Shown piece by piece: positions 1-10,188 of a stretch of DNA of 64,000 nt. A program made the position numbers and the translations under genes. Source of the stretch: JANXQG01 sp963719885 (GTDB lineage: Bacteria > Planctomycetota > Planctomycetia > Pirellulales > Thermoguttaceae); the NCBI GenBank assembly GCA_963719885.1, contig CAVRDP010000035.1, positions 269,569 to 333,568 on the forward strand, read 5' to 3'. Every line of letters begins with the position of its first letter. Within the stretch, counting starts at the first letter, position 1. The notes beneath the pieces were generated by a model, which was given only the letters and a program-made list of their open reading frames with translations, had not been told where the DNA came from and searched no databases.

Positions 1-102
1 ACGCCAGGACGTGCCCTAGGCAATTGTGCGTTGGCCAGCCGCCTTCAATGGCCGCGAGTTGATCGTTCACGGGGTTCTCATTCTCGTGATGCGCTGAGCC
101 GG

Positions 103-1522
103 TCAGACTTCCCAGCCTTTACGGCATGGGCGTCTGACCCAGTGGTTCAAATCGGGAAGGTTCGTACACCGCATGTTGGGCCCGTCCCAGAGTACTTTGT
201 TGCCCACGCCCGCGCGAATTGCTAGGTGCCCCAGGAGCAGGAACTCGGTGAGGGACGCCCCGTACTGGAAGTCGGCCATGGTGGGCTTTCCCTCCTTGCA
301 GCACTGGATGAAATGGGCGAAATGGGTCCCTTTAATCCGCGGGCAGGCTCCGCTCGGGAGGCGGAAATGCCTGGTGCGCCTGCTCCGGCACGATGCGGGG
401 ACCGCTGCCATAATTGCCAGTGTTCATGATGCCCTTCGTGCCGACGTAGAACGTCCCTCCGCCTGCGAAAGAGCGGTCGAACTGCCGGTTATACTTCTTC
501 TGCAACTCGGCTTCCAACGGTGGAGGATTTGGAACCGTCTCCAGCATTTTCCCATGTTCATCCTTCACGCTCGGGTCGATGTTCGTGCGGATCCCGTCGT
601 ACCAGTAGACCTTCAGGGCGGACATCTTGCCGCGGGCCAGAACCTCCCAGCGGATGATGCCCCCTTGGGGATACTTTTCCTCGCTGCCGCCGGTTTTGTG
701 CAGGCATTCGACGCTTGTCGGATGGCCGGGCCGGAGGGCCCAGAAGACGCCGTCAAGATTATGGCAGCCCCAATCGCCCAAGGCGCCGGTACCGAAGTCC
801 CAATAGTAGCGCCAGTAGAGCGGGTGCAGGCCCGGGTGGTAGTCGCGGTAGGGCGCCGGTCCCAGCCACTCGTCCCAGTGCAGGCTCGGAGGCGCAGGGC
901 ACGGAGGCGGACGTCCGCCTGCTCCGCCATTGACGAACCCATTCCAACTGTAGGTTTCAACCACATCACCGATCGCCCCTGCCCAAAGGTACTCGCAGAG
1001 CCGGCGGTATCCCTCGGCACAATGGCCTTGGTTGCCCATTTGCGTGACGACCTTGTATCGCAGGGCCGCAGCGGCCAGCGTCCGCGCTTGATGAATATCG
1101 TGGCACAGAGGTTTCTCGCAGAAGACGTGCTTGCCGAGTTGCATGGCCGCCATCGAGGCCGGTGCGTGGTGGTGGTCGGGCGTGGCGATGAACACGGCGT
1201 CGATATCCTTGTGCATGGCATCGAACATGCGACGGTAGTCGCAAAAGGACTTCGGCCGGGCACCGAGTGGCGAAACCTTCTTGGCAGCTACGGCCAATCG
1301 GGCGTCATCGACGTCGGCAATGGCCACAAGAATTTCCTCCGCCGCTGCCATGAGCGACGCCTCGCCTCGACCGCCCGAGCCGATCACTACCGTGGCCAAC
1401 TTGGAATTCGGCGAGGCCGACGCAAGTAGTGCGGGGACCGGAAAAGCGGCCTCGCCCAAGCTCGCGCCGGCAGCGACAACCGTACGACGCAGCAGAGTAC
1501 GTCGAGTCATTCGTCCATTCAT
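103..1522 (-). CDS. Gfo/Idh/MocA-family oxidoreductase, Tat-type signal, one frameshift
   Basis: Predicted NAD(P)-dependent oxidoreductase acting on sugars or inositols. The N-terminus has a twin-arginine-like signal (MTRRTLLRRTVVAAGAS), then a Rossmann motif (VVIGSGGRG) and the family EKP motif (HVFCEKPLCHD). The start at 1522 is preceded by AGAGGGAAG; an upstream in-frame extension to 1627 lacks a ribosome site. The main frame stops at 332, but the family's usual C-terminus (KGTHFAHFIQCC to RKGWEV, stop at 103) continues in another frame, so a one-base change lies near 343 in a CCCG context. I infer one gene of about 470 residues with an indel. Planctomycete genomes carry many secreted paralogues, and the substrate cannot be told from sequence. 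Confidence 0.85.
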
Positions 1523-1671
1523 GATTCTTCCCTCTTTGAAATATCGAAAAGCAACAGTCCGCTCTCGAGCCGCGATGAATCGACCTCTACCGTTTGTGTT
1601 CGCCGAACTCCAATTCGCGGCGGACACGGCCTTCGTTCCGATTCACGGGATCCTTACCTTGCCGCAGTCCT

Positions 1672-2625
1672 TCACTTCTTCAGCAGCTTCTTCATCCCTT
1701 CGCTCAGCGCATCGCCGATCAGGAAGTAGCTCTCGGCATTGCCGTACCAGTGATGTCCATGGCCGGTATTGGGCGAAAGCTCTGCCGGCCGGGCAAAGTC
1801 GGTGGTCTTTACAAAGATCGCATGCTTAATCTGTCTGGTCCCCGCTTCCTGTGCTTTTCTGAATTCGAACATGGGGCCGTTCTTCACGGGTCCACCATTG
1901 CCAAGTTCCCCGACGACAACCGGCAGGTCCTGCACCCCGAACTCCTTGCGGACATCATGGACAAGGTTGACCAGATTCTGAGCGTACTCCGGGATAGCCG
2001 GCTGGGTACACATGTCGTTCCAGCCCTGCTGCCAGACAAAGCCGGCGATCTCGTATTTCTGATCCCCGAGTTCTGCCAGCGCGGTACGGACCTCTTCAAT
2101 CATCTTCGTGTAGTACGGTCCCACCTGGCCGCCGGAACTTGGCGGCCGGAAGTCAACATACAGGCTCTTGCCGCCCCAAGCCGTCTTGATTAGCAACACC
2201 GGTTCATCCAAGTAGTCGCCCATGACATGGCCAAATTGCAGCTCAGGGCCGATATGACTGCTGCCGCCATATCCCGTGTAGCCCACCGTTAAACCTCCCT
2301 TGCGAACCTTGCCGTTAACCTTGAAGGAGATCTGGACATCATCGCGGACCACCCATTCCCCTTTTTCGTTCTTGAGGTGCTTCATCTTCTCAGCACTCTT
2401 GGAATACTTCATGGACCAGACCAGATTGCCCTTTCCGCCGTTGTAGTTGTGCGGGTCGTCCATAGACACCACGCCCTGCCCCTCCATGTTCGACTGGCCG
2501 GCGAGGATGAAGACTTTCAGCGGGCATTTCTTGGCATGACCGGCCCACGCTGGCCCGGCAAGCGGTAACACAGCCATCACTGCAAACATCGCACTACAGG
2601 TAATGGTTTTCCTCGCGAATCTCAT
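1672..2625 (-). CDS. Secreted sialate O-acetylesterase-type SGNH esterase
   Basis: Predicted carbohydrate esterase of the SASA/DUF303 family (CE6-like), removing acetyl groups from sugars. A Sec signal peptide (hydrophobic stretch ending PLAGPAWAGHA) is followed by the nucleophile block FILAGQSNMEGQG, a central WQQGWNDM block, and a C-terminal histidine-rich block (TGHGHHWYGN) that can supply the catalytic histidine. The 317-residue length fits the family. AGGAGAT precedes the ATG. It is transcribed in the same direction as the downstream oxidoreductase, 149 bp away. No frame problem is seen. Specificity (sialate versus xylan acetyl) is not deducible. Confidence 0.85.
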   Translation of the reverse strand: MRFARKTITCSAMFAVMAVLPLAGPAWAGHAKKCPLKVFILAGQSNMEGQGVVSMDDPHNYNGGKGNLVWSMKYSKSAEKMKHLKNEKGEWVVRDDVQISFKVNGKVRKGGLTVGYTGYGGSSHIGPELQFGHVMGDYLDEPVLLIKTAWGGKSLYVDFRPPSSGGQVGPYYTKMIEEVRTALAELGDQKYEIAGFVWQQGWNDMCTQPAIPEYAQNLVNLVHDVRKEFGVQDLPVVVGELGNGGPVKNGPMFEFRKAQEAGTRQIKHAIFVKTTDFARPAELSPNTGHGHHWYGNAESYFLIGDALSEGMKKLLKK

Positions 2626-3136
2626 GGAGACATCTCCTGGGTGGGGGTAGTTGGCGGCGATTTTCTCGTCCAGAGCGGCCGCGGTGGGCTTGTCAGGAAC
2701 GATTTGCTATTATGCTACGCGGTCGATCGTCACGCTAGATAGCCCACGGCCTTCACCGTGACGGTATCGCGGTTCTTTGCTGCGTTCACTCCGGCAGCCT
2801 GCCAATGCGAGGTGTCATTGATACCCGATCCGTCGACGGTGCTGGCTACCGTTTAGCGTGGTCGCCGCTCTATAGCGATCCAGCGCAGCTTTTGGCGGGG
2901 TTCTCGGCCTTCCCATGCCCCTTGCGGCCTCTGACGCCCGAATGGCCACCAGCGAGCGTCCAAGGAGCCTACAAGGGCAATGGCAAACCGGATGGCGGCC
3001 CATCCGATTTTCGGGAAAATCCTTGGTTGCGCTTGACAACGCCAAGAGCTGCAACGAAACTCAGATTCGTCATGCCACTGTTTTCGAGTGCCGGTGGTCG
3101 CGACAAGGGTGAGGACCGCATGAATCGGAACGAACA
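2626..3136. other. Intergenic region, nothing convincing
   Basis: About 500 bp between divergent genes. Short open frames exist on both strands, but none shows a recognisable domain, signal peptide or ribosome site. A six-codon frame (MNRNEQ) with GAGG upstream sits at 3120, directly before the next gene. Confidence 0.5.
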
Positions 3137-3757
3137 ATGAAACAGATCGCGTTGCTTGTCGCGGTGGTGATGTTCTGGAACTGCTCGATGGCTGCCGGGG
3201 CTGAGACGCAGCGGACGGACAACGGCGGGGCGTCGCTGGAGAACCAGTTGCTCCGTGTCACAGCGGTGCCCGGCCAGGTGAGAGTCGGACTTTGGTTCAA
3301 ATCGGCCGGAACCACCCGCCGAGCGGAGATCGCCCTGCAATCGTCCGGCGCCACCAAGAGTGAGCCCCTGGGCAAGGCGCGAGTTGTCGAGGACAACGCG
3401 GGCGAGCGGGTCCTCCGCGTCGCCGCAGGAACCGCCCAAGTGGAAATCACCCTCGGCTTGGGCCCCTTCGTCAAGATCACGCCAGTCAAGGACGCGGCCA
3501 GCGTCGAGGTTAAAGCGATCACTCGCTATGTCGCCCTGCCCGACTTCTTTGCCGACGACGTGATCTTCGATCCGATAAAGTTCACAACTCCCGAGCACCG
3601 TGTACCAGCGGAGAACGTTCTCTTGCAGTTCCTTGAAGGGGGCGACACGATCGTAATGTGCATCTGGCAGGGCAACCTGAAACTGCAGGCCCGCGGCAAC
3701 GCCGCGGTGCCTGTCAGAAACGCGATCCGCAAAGCATTGATTTCAAAGGCTGCCTGA
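3137..3757 (+). CDS. Secreted protein of unknown function, possibly truncated
   Basis: A 206-residue protein with a clear Sec signal (MKQIALLVAVVMFWNCSMAAGA), then a beta-rich region with no motif I can name (for example DDVIFDPIKF and DTIVMCIWQGNLKLQ). It ends soon after what looks like the middle of a longer domain, in a low-complexity tail (RKALISKAA), so it may be the N-terminal part of a longer planctomycete secreted protein cut by a frame change. The next gene follows after 67 bp on the same strand, which suggests co-transcription. I do not recognise the family. Confidence 0.55.
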   Translation: MKQIALLVAVVMFWNCSMAAGAETQRTDNGGASLENQLLRVTAVPGQVRVGLWFKSAGTTRRAEIALQSSGATKSEPLGKARVVEDNAGERVLRVAAGTAQVEITLGLGPFVKITPVKDAASVEVKAITRYVALPDFFADDVIFDPIKFTTPEHRVPAENVLLQFLEGGDTIVMCIWQGNLKLQARGNAAVPVRNAIRKALISKAA

Positions 3758-3824
3758 AGCAACCATGAACTGTGAAAGATCCAAGAAGCTTCCAAGATTA
3801 AGCTCGAATCACAGGAGATGAACT

Positions 3825-6320
3825 ATGAAGATACACTGCCTTTTGGTGGCCATACTGACCTTGTCGGGGACCGTGCAAGCTGCCGAGGACTTGAAAATCA
3901 AGTTCGACGAACAGGGATTGGCCTCGATCATCCACAACGGCGTCGTACTGGTGAACCCGGCCGATGGGCGTTTCGTGGTTCAAGGCATCGCGCTGACGGA
4001 TTCCCAAGAGAAGAATGGGGTGCGGCGGACGTGGCAGCCGAAACCAACGAAGTCGGCCTTCGACGCCGCAACCAAGACCCTTCTTCAAGAATTCGACTGG
4101 GGCAAGGTGGCGTGCGTCTTCACGGCGAATGAAAACCGGCTGGATCTGCGGATCACACTGACCAACGCCTCCGCACAACCGATCCAGGGCTGTACCGTGT
4201 GTCCGCTCCGGATGATCTTACCGAACCGCTATTTCAACCGTTTCGTCTCCTATTACCAGGAAGGCGACCAGAGCATTCCCTGCCACCTCTACACACACGA
4301 GAAAGGCTCCGTGGCCCTGATCAATCCGGACTATGGGACCGGTTCCACCGCCCTCTTCTGGGATCGCGGCGGCAGGTTCAAGAGCGTCAGTTTGTGCCTC
4401 TCCGGCCCCACGGAGGAGCGCATTCCTCACCATCCGATCGTGGACGACGTCTATTTCCCCAAGACCGGACGGTTGGTGGCTCCCGCACAAAGCGACACCT
4501 ATCGGCTCTCGCTCGTCTTCGGTCCAGCGGAGGCGAAAAGCGAGACCTTTTCCGTTCAGACCGACACTGCATACGCCAAGGCGCATCCCATGACCCTGAA
4601 ATGGCCGGACCGCCGTCCGATCGCCACGGTCTTCCTCTGCAACTCCGCCTGGGGCCTGCCCAAGAACCCGCGCGGCTGGTTCCAGGGAAGCCAGGACGTG
4701 GACGTGACCACGCCCGGGGGCCTGGAAAAGTTCGGGGCGAGGCTCATGGCGTACGCCGACAACTGCGTCGCCCGGATGAAGAAGATGAACGCCCAAGGCG
4801 TCATCGTCTGGGACATCGAGGGCGAGGAAATGCCGCATGCGATCTCCTACATCGGCGACCCGCGTGCCCTGCCGAAAGCCGCCCCCGAAATGGATCGCTT
4901 CGCGGACGCATTCATGAAGAAGTTCAGCGATGCAGGGTTCAAACTCGGCGTCACGATCCGGCCGACCGAGGTCTACCAGCCGGGCGTCGCCGGGAAACTC
5001 GCCTGGGACCATCGCCTGGTCCGGGACCCGGTGGCGCTGATGTCGGCGAAGATCGAGTATGCGCAGAAACGGTGGGGTTGCACGATCTTCTATCTGGATT
5101 CCAACGTCTTTGGCAACGACATGATGACCGAAGAGCAGCGGAAGAAACTTCGCTTCATCCCCTGGATAATGCCCGTCACGATGCTGGGCAGGCTGGCGGC
5201 CCTTCATCCGGACTGCTTGATCATTCCGGAGTGGTCCGAAAACATCGACTATACCTGCAGCGCCCCTTACAGCTCGGCCAATCTGGGCCAGGGAGGCACA
5301 CCCGCGGATATCCGCCGGATATGGCCGGCAGCATTCCGTGTGCTGTCCTTGAATCTGACCCTGTTGGAAGACCGCTGGCAAAGCTATGCGGAGTCGGTTG
5401 AGAAGGGAGACGTGCTTCTTTTTCCGCCCTGGTTCGACGCCCAGGAGAACTCCATCGTTCAAATCCTGTATCGTGAGGCGGCGTTGCGGAAGAGCGAAAC
5501 ATTCAAGGCGCTGGCCATGGCCGACCTAAAGACACTGCTGAAGAAAGCCGCAGATCCCGGCGAGGGGACTGCGCTACGCGGCAGCCAGCGCGCTCGGCGC
5601 CAGCAAGAAGCCGGAGGCGATTCCGGCGCTCATCAGCCTGCTCAAAGACGAGAGTTCGCTGGTGCGCAAGAGACGCTTTGGGCGCTGGCGCAAATGCCGA
5701 AGATCGACGACCCGGTCTGTATCGCCATGCTTGCCGACTGGCTGAAACCCGCGAAAGATCCTCGGCAGAATGCGCTCTGCGCCTTCGCCGCCGACGCGCT
5801 GGCGCGGGCGGGCAATGCGGCCGTACCAGCCATTCTCGATTTGCTGGCTTCCGGCAAGCCCCAGAACCGTCCGGCGTGGTCGTACGCCATCCGCGCGCTC
5901 GGACGCTCGGGGGCGACCGACCCGCGGGCGGGCGCGGTGCTGCTCGGTTTCCTCGATGCAACGCCGGAGAAGGCCGAATTCTGCCAACGGGCCATCGAAG
6001 CTCTCGGTCTCCTCAAGGTCAAGAACGCCGTGCCCGTCCTGGTAGAGATCCTGAAGAAACGCCAGCGGGAGAGCGAAGAGGATCGCAGATCGGCCGTGAT
6101 CGCCCTCGGCCGGATTGGCGATCCGTCAGCGGTAGGACCGCTCATGGAGCAGTTCAACGTCGGCTACTCGACCGTCGTGGTGTACTGGATCAAAGGCGGC
6201 ATCGAAGAGGCGCTGCGATCCATTACCGGCGAGCAGGGAATTGTGGGCATGTTCGAATGGAAGGATTGGTTCGCCAAGCAACGGGCCGCGGGCAAGGGCG
6301 TGACGCAAGTTCAGGAATAG
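3825..6320 (+). CDS. Secreted TIM-barrel glycosidase-like protein with C-terminal HEAT repeats
   Basis: 831 residues with a Sec signal (MKIHCLLVAILTLSGTVQA) and AGGAGATGA before the ATG. Residues about 50-260 are a beta-sandwich, and about 270-540 look like an (alpha/beta)8 glycosidase barrel, with acidic strand-end motifs VIVWDIEGEE, IFYLDSN and LIIPEWSE. The last 250 residues are HEAT/PBS-type repeats (VPAILDLLASGK, AVPVLVEILKK). Between about 5575 and 5670 the open frame encodes an Arg/Gln-rich stretch, while the neighbouring frame reads YAASALGASKKPEAIPALIS, a good HEAT repeat. Two compensating one-base changes therefore scramble about 32 residues. A glycoside hydrolase role is inferred from the fold only. 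Confidence 0.7.
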   Translation: MKIHCLLVAILTLSGTVQAAEDLKIKFDEQGLASIIHNGVVLVNPADGRFVVQGIALTDSQEKNGVRRTWQPKPTKSAFDAATKTLLQEFDWGKVACVFTANENRLDLRITLTNASAQPIQGCTVCPLRMILPNRYFNRFVSYYQEGDQSIPCHLYTHEKGSVALINPDYGTGSTALFWDRGGRFKSVSLCLSGPTEERIPHHPIVDDVYFPKTGRLVAPAQSDTYRLSLVFGPAEAKSETFSVQTDTAYAKAHPMTLKWPDRRPIATVFLCNSAWGLPKNPRGWFQGSQDVDVTTPGGLEKFGARLMAYADNCVARMKKMNAQGVIVWDIEGEEMPHAISYIGDPRALPKAAPEMDRFADAFMKKFSDAGFKLGVTIRPTEVYQPGVAGKLAWDHRLVRDPVALMSAKIEYAQKRWGCTIFYLDSNVFGNDMMTEEQRKKLRFIPWIMPVTMLGRLAALHPDCLIIPEWSENIDYTCSAPYSSANLGQGGTPADIRRIWPAAFRVLSLNLTLLEDRWQSYAESVEKGDVLLFPPWFDAQENSIVQILYREAALRKSETFKALAMADLKTLLKKAADPGEGTALRGSQRARRQQEAGGDSGAHQPAQRREFAGAQETLWALAQMPKIDDPVCIAMLADWLKPAKDPRQNALCAFAADALARAGNAAVPAILDLLASGKPQNRPAWSYAIRALGRSGATDPRAGAVLLGFLDATPEKAEFCQRAIEALGLLKVKNAVPVLVEILKKRQRESEEDRRSAVIALGRIGDPSAVGPLMEQFNVGYSTVVVYWIKGGIEEALRSITGEQGIVGMFEWKDWFAKQRAAGKGVTQVQE

Positions 6321-6559
6321 CCCAATGAAATCACTTGAAGGACAGATGAACACGTTCAAACGCGTTGGAATGCTGGCGGCTGCCAGAAAACCGGTCTACT
6401 GACATTGCGGACCGCCTGCGTTTGCAGCCCTGGCAAGCGATACCGTTCATGTCTTGCCATCGGGCGAACCCCATGCACGACCACCCGTTGGCGAATCAAA
6501 CCCGGCCGAGACGAACCCCATCGAGCGACCTCATGTGTAACGACAGCGACGTGAACGAG

Positions 6560-7777
6560 ATGCCCTCGCGTCCATTTTTCAACCGTCGCCGCATGCTCAC
6601 CAGCGGGCTTGGGCTGGCCGGAGTTGCGACGCTGGCCAGCGTCCATCCGGCATTGGCTGCCGACAACCCACCGCCCGACAACGGCACAGTGAATGCTAAA
6701 ACGTTTGGGGCCAAGGGAGATGGCGCGACGGACGATACTGCCGCTATCCAGAAGGCGATCGATACGGCCGCCAGGATCACCGGGCGAACCGTGTACCTGC
6801 CGCCTGGCGTGTACGCGCTTAGTTCTCCGCTACGGATAAGCGAAACCAGGGCGGTTTTCCTTCGGGGGGCCGGCAAACGGCTCGTCACCCAATTGCAACC
6901 GCTGCCCGCACTGGCCGACAAACCGGTGGTTTATTTCGAGAATGCGGAGCATTGCGGCTGTGCGGACATGACTATCCACGGCGGCCCGCGCAGCGCCGCT
7001 CCCCTCTGTGCCGTTCAATCCCATGTGAAAAACCCCAAGCGGTTTACGCCGACCTGCCTGTATCTGACCCGGTTGTACATCGGATATCCCGGTCGGCACC
7101 TGCAATGGGGCGTGTGCTGGACCTGTGAACAGGGCCAGGACCAGAACAACGAGATGGCCCGCGCGGACGACTGCACCGTGTCCGATTGGATCGACAACTT
7201 CGGCTTCCACATCGCCCATGGAAACAGCGAGTGCCACCAATTCCAGCGATGCGAGATAGACGGTGGCAAGAAGGGGGCCATTCTGCTTCATGGCGGCAGC
7301 GTGCAAATGGTCAACAGCTTCTTCGCCGGCCCCGGTTGGCTGCTCGATTTCCAGCCGGGCGCGTACTATCACCAGTCATTTGTGGCCAATACCGATGCCG
7401 AGCGGGGCGGTGGCTGGTTCCGATCGGCCGAAGGGTGCAAGGGGGTGCTTGATTTGTTCGTAGTCAACTTCAGCCCCTATGCGGGAGTGGAAAATGCCCC
7501 GTGCATCGATTGGAATGCACCCGACTCGATGCTGAGCTGCGTCAACTGCCGTATGGATCCCTCGATGCCAGGGGCGTACGCCCATTTTGGTCCCAAGACC
7601 CGCGTAAGTTTCAGTCAGTGCAAGCTCGGCATCCAACACATGAAATACGCCGGCCATTTGTCGCTGGTCGACAACCACATGATGTACCGGTTGAAATTGG
7701 AACAATTGGGAGCGGGTGAGCTTTTCACCCAAGGCAACAGCAACTTCCGTACGCCGGCGGAAGAGGGATGGAGATGA
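6560..7777 (+). CDS. Tat-exported pectate-lyase-3-type beta-helix protein
   Basis: A Tat-type signal (FFNRRRMLTSGLGLAG) is followed by the PF12708-like opening VNAKTFGAKGDGATDD and a run of short beta-helix rungs. This family holds polygalacturonase and pectate-lyase-like enzymes and phage tailspike-like proteins. I chose the ATG at 6560 because it places the RR motif within the first dozen residues; in-frame ATGs at 6533 and 6365 are alternatives, and no strong ribosome site decides. Catalytic residues cannot be assigned by eye. The gene is intact and follows the glycosidase-like gene on the same strand. Confidence 0.75.
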   Translation: MPSRPFFNRRRMLTSGLGLAGVATLASVHPALAADNPPPDNGTVNAKTFGAKGDGATDDTAAIQKAIDTAARITGRTVYLPPGVYALSSPLRISETRAVFLRGAGKRLVTQLQPLPALADKPVVYFENAEHCGCADMTIHGGPRSAAPLCAVQSHVKNPKRFTPTCLYLTRLYIGYPGRHLQWGVCWTCEQGQDQNNEMARADDCTVSDWIDNFGFHIAHGNSECHQFQRCEIDGGKKGAILLHGGSVQMVNSFFAGPGWLLDFQPGAYYHQSFVANTDAERGGGWFRSAEGCKGVLDLFVVNFSPYAGVENAPCIDWNAPDSMLSCVNCRMDPSMPGAYAHFGPKTRVSFSQCKLGIQHMKYAGHLSLVDNHMMYRLKLEQLGAGELFTQGNSNFRTPAEEGWR

Positions 7778-7846
7778 TGAATTTCAGTGAAAAAACGTGG
7801 GCTTACGTTCGGCACACATCTCACCACACAATGTGCAGGAAACGGC

Positions 7847-8000
7847 TGGGACGCTCGGCATTCACGTTGTCCAGGAGACGACCCCGGCACGTCCCGGCCA
7901 CCAGATGGTTGTAGCACGAGCCGGCGGGGCTTTCAACCGAGCGCCCAGACCACCTGCCTGGGTCTCTTGCTTCGCCGCTGGCGGCCGCGGCGGGCGAGAG
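7847..8000. repeat. Intergenic repeat family A, copy 1
   Basis: About 150 bp that closely match 16209-16356 in the same orientation (shared runs such as acgaccccggcacgtcccgg and ttgtagcacgag, ending in ttgcttcgccgctggcggcc). A shorter third copy of the 3' part is at 10721-10770. No coding potential is shared between copies. Confidence 0.75.
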
Positions 8001-8170
8001 ATGGCATCGCCACGGCGGCTGCCGAGGGTCACCGCGAAACCCATTGCAACGATTCCGCCAGCCCGTACTGGACGACGGGCTACAATCTCACCTATGCTGG
8101 CGAATGGAACCCCGAACAGAAGTGATGTGCGATCACCAGTGTCTACGGTCCGGTCGAAGCGAAGAAAGTC

Positions 8171-8755
8171 ATGGCTGTGCGAAAGAACCAGACCGAAGGG
8201 CGGCTTGCCGCTGAGCATGCCAGGCGACCGGACCAACACCCAAGGTTGCACTATTGGTACAAAGCCTTCGCGGCCTTGTTGAGCTACCGGAAACGCTATG
8301 GCGACTGCTGTGTTCCCTACCACTGGCGCAATGATCGCTGCCTGGGGAGATGGGTGGCAAGGATGCGGGCTGCCAAGAAACGAAATCTGCTCACGGAGAC
8401 CCAAGTCCGAGAGCTTGACCAGATTGGCTTCACCTGGAGCATCGACCGCCAGCGTACTTGCGAGCAGCGGTTCAAAGAACTGGAATCGTTCATGCAGGCG
8501 TACGGGTACTGCAATGTGCCGCGGCAGTACGAGTCAAACCCGGCACTCGGTCATTGGGTGGACAACGTCCGCCAACAGAAGAAGCGGGGAGAACTCGATA
8601 AGGAAGTAATCCGCTGTCTGAACACGCTTGGCTTCTGCTGGGTACAGAAGACGACCTGGGAGCAGCGTATCGATGACCTGACAGCCTTCAAGGAGAAGCA
8701 CGGCCATTGCAATGCGCCGTGGGAAGAGTGGCTCCGTTACAATCAGGGAATGTAA
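8171..8755 (+). CDS. Helicase-associated (HA) domain repeat protein
   Basis: 194 residues made of HA-type repeats (PF03457-like), a domain otherwise found C-terminal to some helicases and common as free-standing proteins in planctomycetes and algae. Repeat 1 runs about residues 28-90 (YRKRYGDCCVPY, LGRWVARMRAAKKR), repeat 2 about 95-158 (AYGYCNVPRQY, LGHWVDNVRQQKKRG). Repeat 3 starts (KEKHGHCNAPWEEW) but is cut short by the stop. A DNA- or RNA-binding role is an inference. The start follows GAAGAAAG. The truncated third repeat suggests loss of the C-terminus. Confidence 0.7.
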   Translation: MAVRKNQTEGRLAAEHARRPDQHPRLHYWYKAFAALLSYRKRYGDCCVPYHWRNDRCLGRWVARMRAAKKRNLLTETQVRELDQIGFTWSIDRQRTCEQRFKELESFMQAYGYCNVPRQYESNPALGHWVDNVRQQKKRGELDKEVIRCLNTLGFCWVQKTTWEQRIDDLTAFKEKHGHCNAPWEEWLRYNQGM

Positions 8756-8771
8756 ACGAAAGGAAAAGGGC

Positions 8772-10188
8772 ATGAAAGCGTCTCTGACCAACGTGCAGAA
8801 GCTTCCTCCTGCCGGCACTATTGCTGTCGTTGGGATTGTCGTGCGAGTTGTTCGCCTTTACGAAGGCGGATAGGACTTACAAGACCGACGGCACCCAGTC
8901 CGATGTAAACGCCGCTATCGCCAATGCCGCGGCAGGCGACACGATCGACATCCCGGCGGGCTCATTCACGTGGGCGCCGGCGGCGCCGCGATCCACGTCA
9001 ACAAGGCGGTTGTCCTCCAAGGCGCCGGACGGAAACTGACAACGATCCATATTGCGAAGTCGGCCCTTTCCTGGGGATCGGGCACGATCCAGATCAGCGC
9101 GCCTGCCACGGTGCGCGGCTTCTCCACGATTCAACCCAATGCCGGCGCTGACCAGCGCGTTCTCCGCCGGCACGGCCAATGGCTGGCGCGTTTCCGACAT
9201 CGACCACACCAGCGCCGCCAGTTGCGGCTACTTCGTCTACGCCTCCAGTTATGGCCTTATCGACAACTGCACCGTAACGGGCGGCGGCGGCAGCGACGAA
9301 CTGATCTTCACGCGGGGGCCGGCCGATTCCTGGCAAACGGCCAATTCGTGCGGCAGTGCGGATGCAGTCTATGTCGAAGATTGCACGTTCCACGGAAACG
9401 GCTATGTCTGCGATTTTAACTCCAACGCCCGCGGGGTCGTGCGTTTCTGTACCATCGGTGGCCGCATGAAAGTCGATTCGCACGGTTTGGCCAGCAACAC
9501 GCCTCCCCGCGGCGTACGGCAGACAGAAGTCTACGGCAACCATTGGACGTCGCAGACCCCCTACTACGCTGCCATCGAAATCCGCGGCGGCACCGGCTAT
9601 GTGTTCGACAACGTTCAGGAACGGCAGGACCTCAAGACGGCGTGGTTGAAGTTGAAGGAGTACGGGTGCGAGAGCAAGTGGCCGAACTTCCGCAATGAGT
9701 ACCAGACGGCCCAGGACTACCCGATTGCCGACCAGATTGGCGTTGGCATGGACCCGAAGGCGGCGGCATCGGAACCCATGTATCTTTGGAACAACGTGGC
9801 AGGGGGCGCCGATTGGCTTCCGGACGCATCCTTGATCGTCCCGCCTGGTGCTATCTCCTTGTACCGCAAACAGACCGGCAATGCGGCCGCGACCTTCGGT
9901 TGGGAAGACATTTGCAAAGCCGATCGCGATTATTTCCAAGACGCCGCCGGCAAGGCGTTCAATGGATCGTCGGGGGTCGGGCGCGGAAGGAAATTTCAAA
10001 TGCTGGCGATAAAACCGACGAAGGTGGGCGTGGGCTTTTGGGTCACCAACGAAGGAAGCTGGAACACCCGGCTGCCTGCGAACAGCAGCGGGCGCCTGTA
10101 TAGCTGGAACGGTTCGGCATGGGCGTTGAAGTACACGCCCTATGCCTACCCGCATCCGCTGCAGACCAGGGATCGGGGGCACAACTGA
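8772..10188 (+). CDS. Secreted beta-helix protein, at least three frameshifts
   Basis: The ATG at 8772 has AGGAAAAGGG upstream. The signal peptide (FLLPALLLSLGLSCELFA) lies one frame away, so a frame change is needed near 8798. The next, near 8972, is explained by a GGGG run reduced to GGG (FTW then GAGGAAIHVNKAVVL). A third lies near 9149, by CC reduced to C (STIQPNAG then ALTSAFSAGTANGW). From there to the stop at 10188 the frame is intact, with parallel beta-helix rungs (LIDNCTVTGGGGS, VYVEDCTFHGNGY). The opening TDGTQSDVNAAIANA and GDTIDIPAGSFTW is typical of right-handed beta-helix proteins. The function is probably polysaccharide-related and the substrate is unknown. Confidence 0.65.

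Noticed and set aside
173..1429. A 418-codon plus-strand frame opposite the first oxidoreductase gene
   Set aside because: Arg/Val-rich, no domain, exactly antisense to a well-recognised gene; an artefact of high GC. The same holds for plus-strand frames over 28120-29559 and minus-strand frames over 4218-5462.
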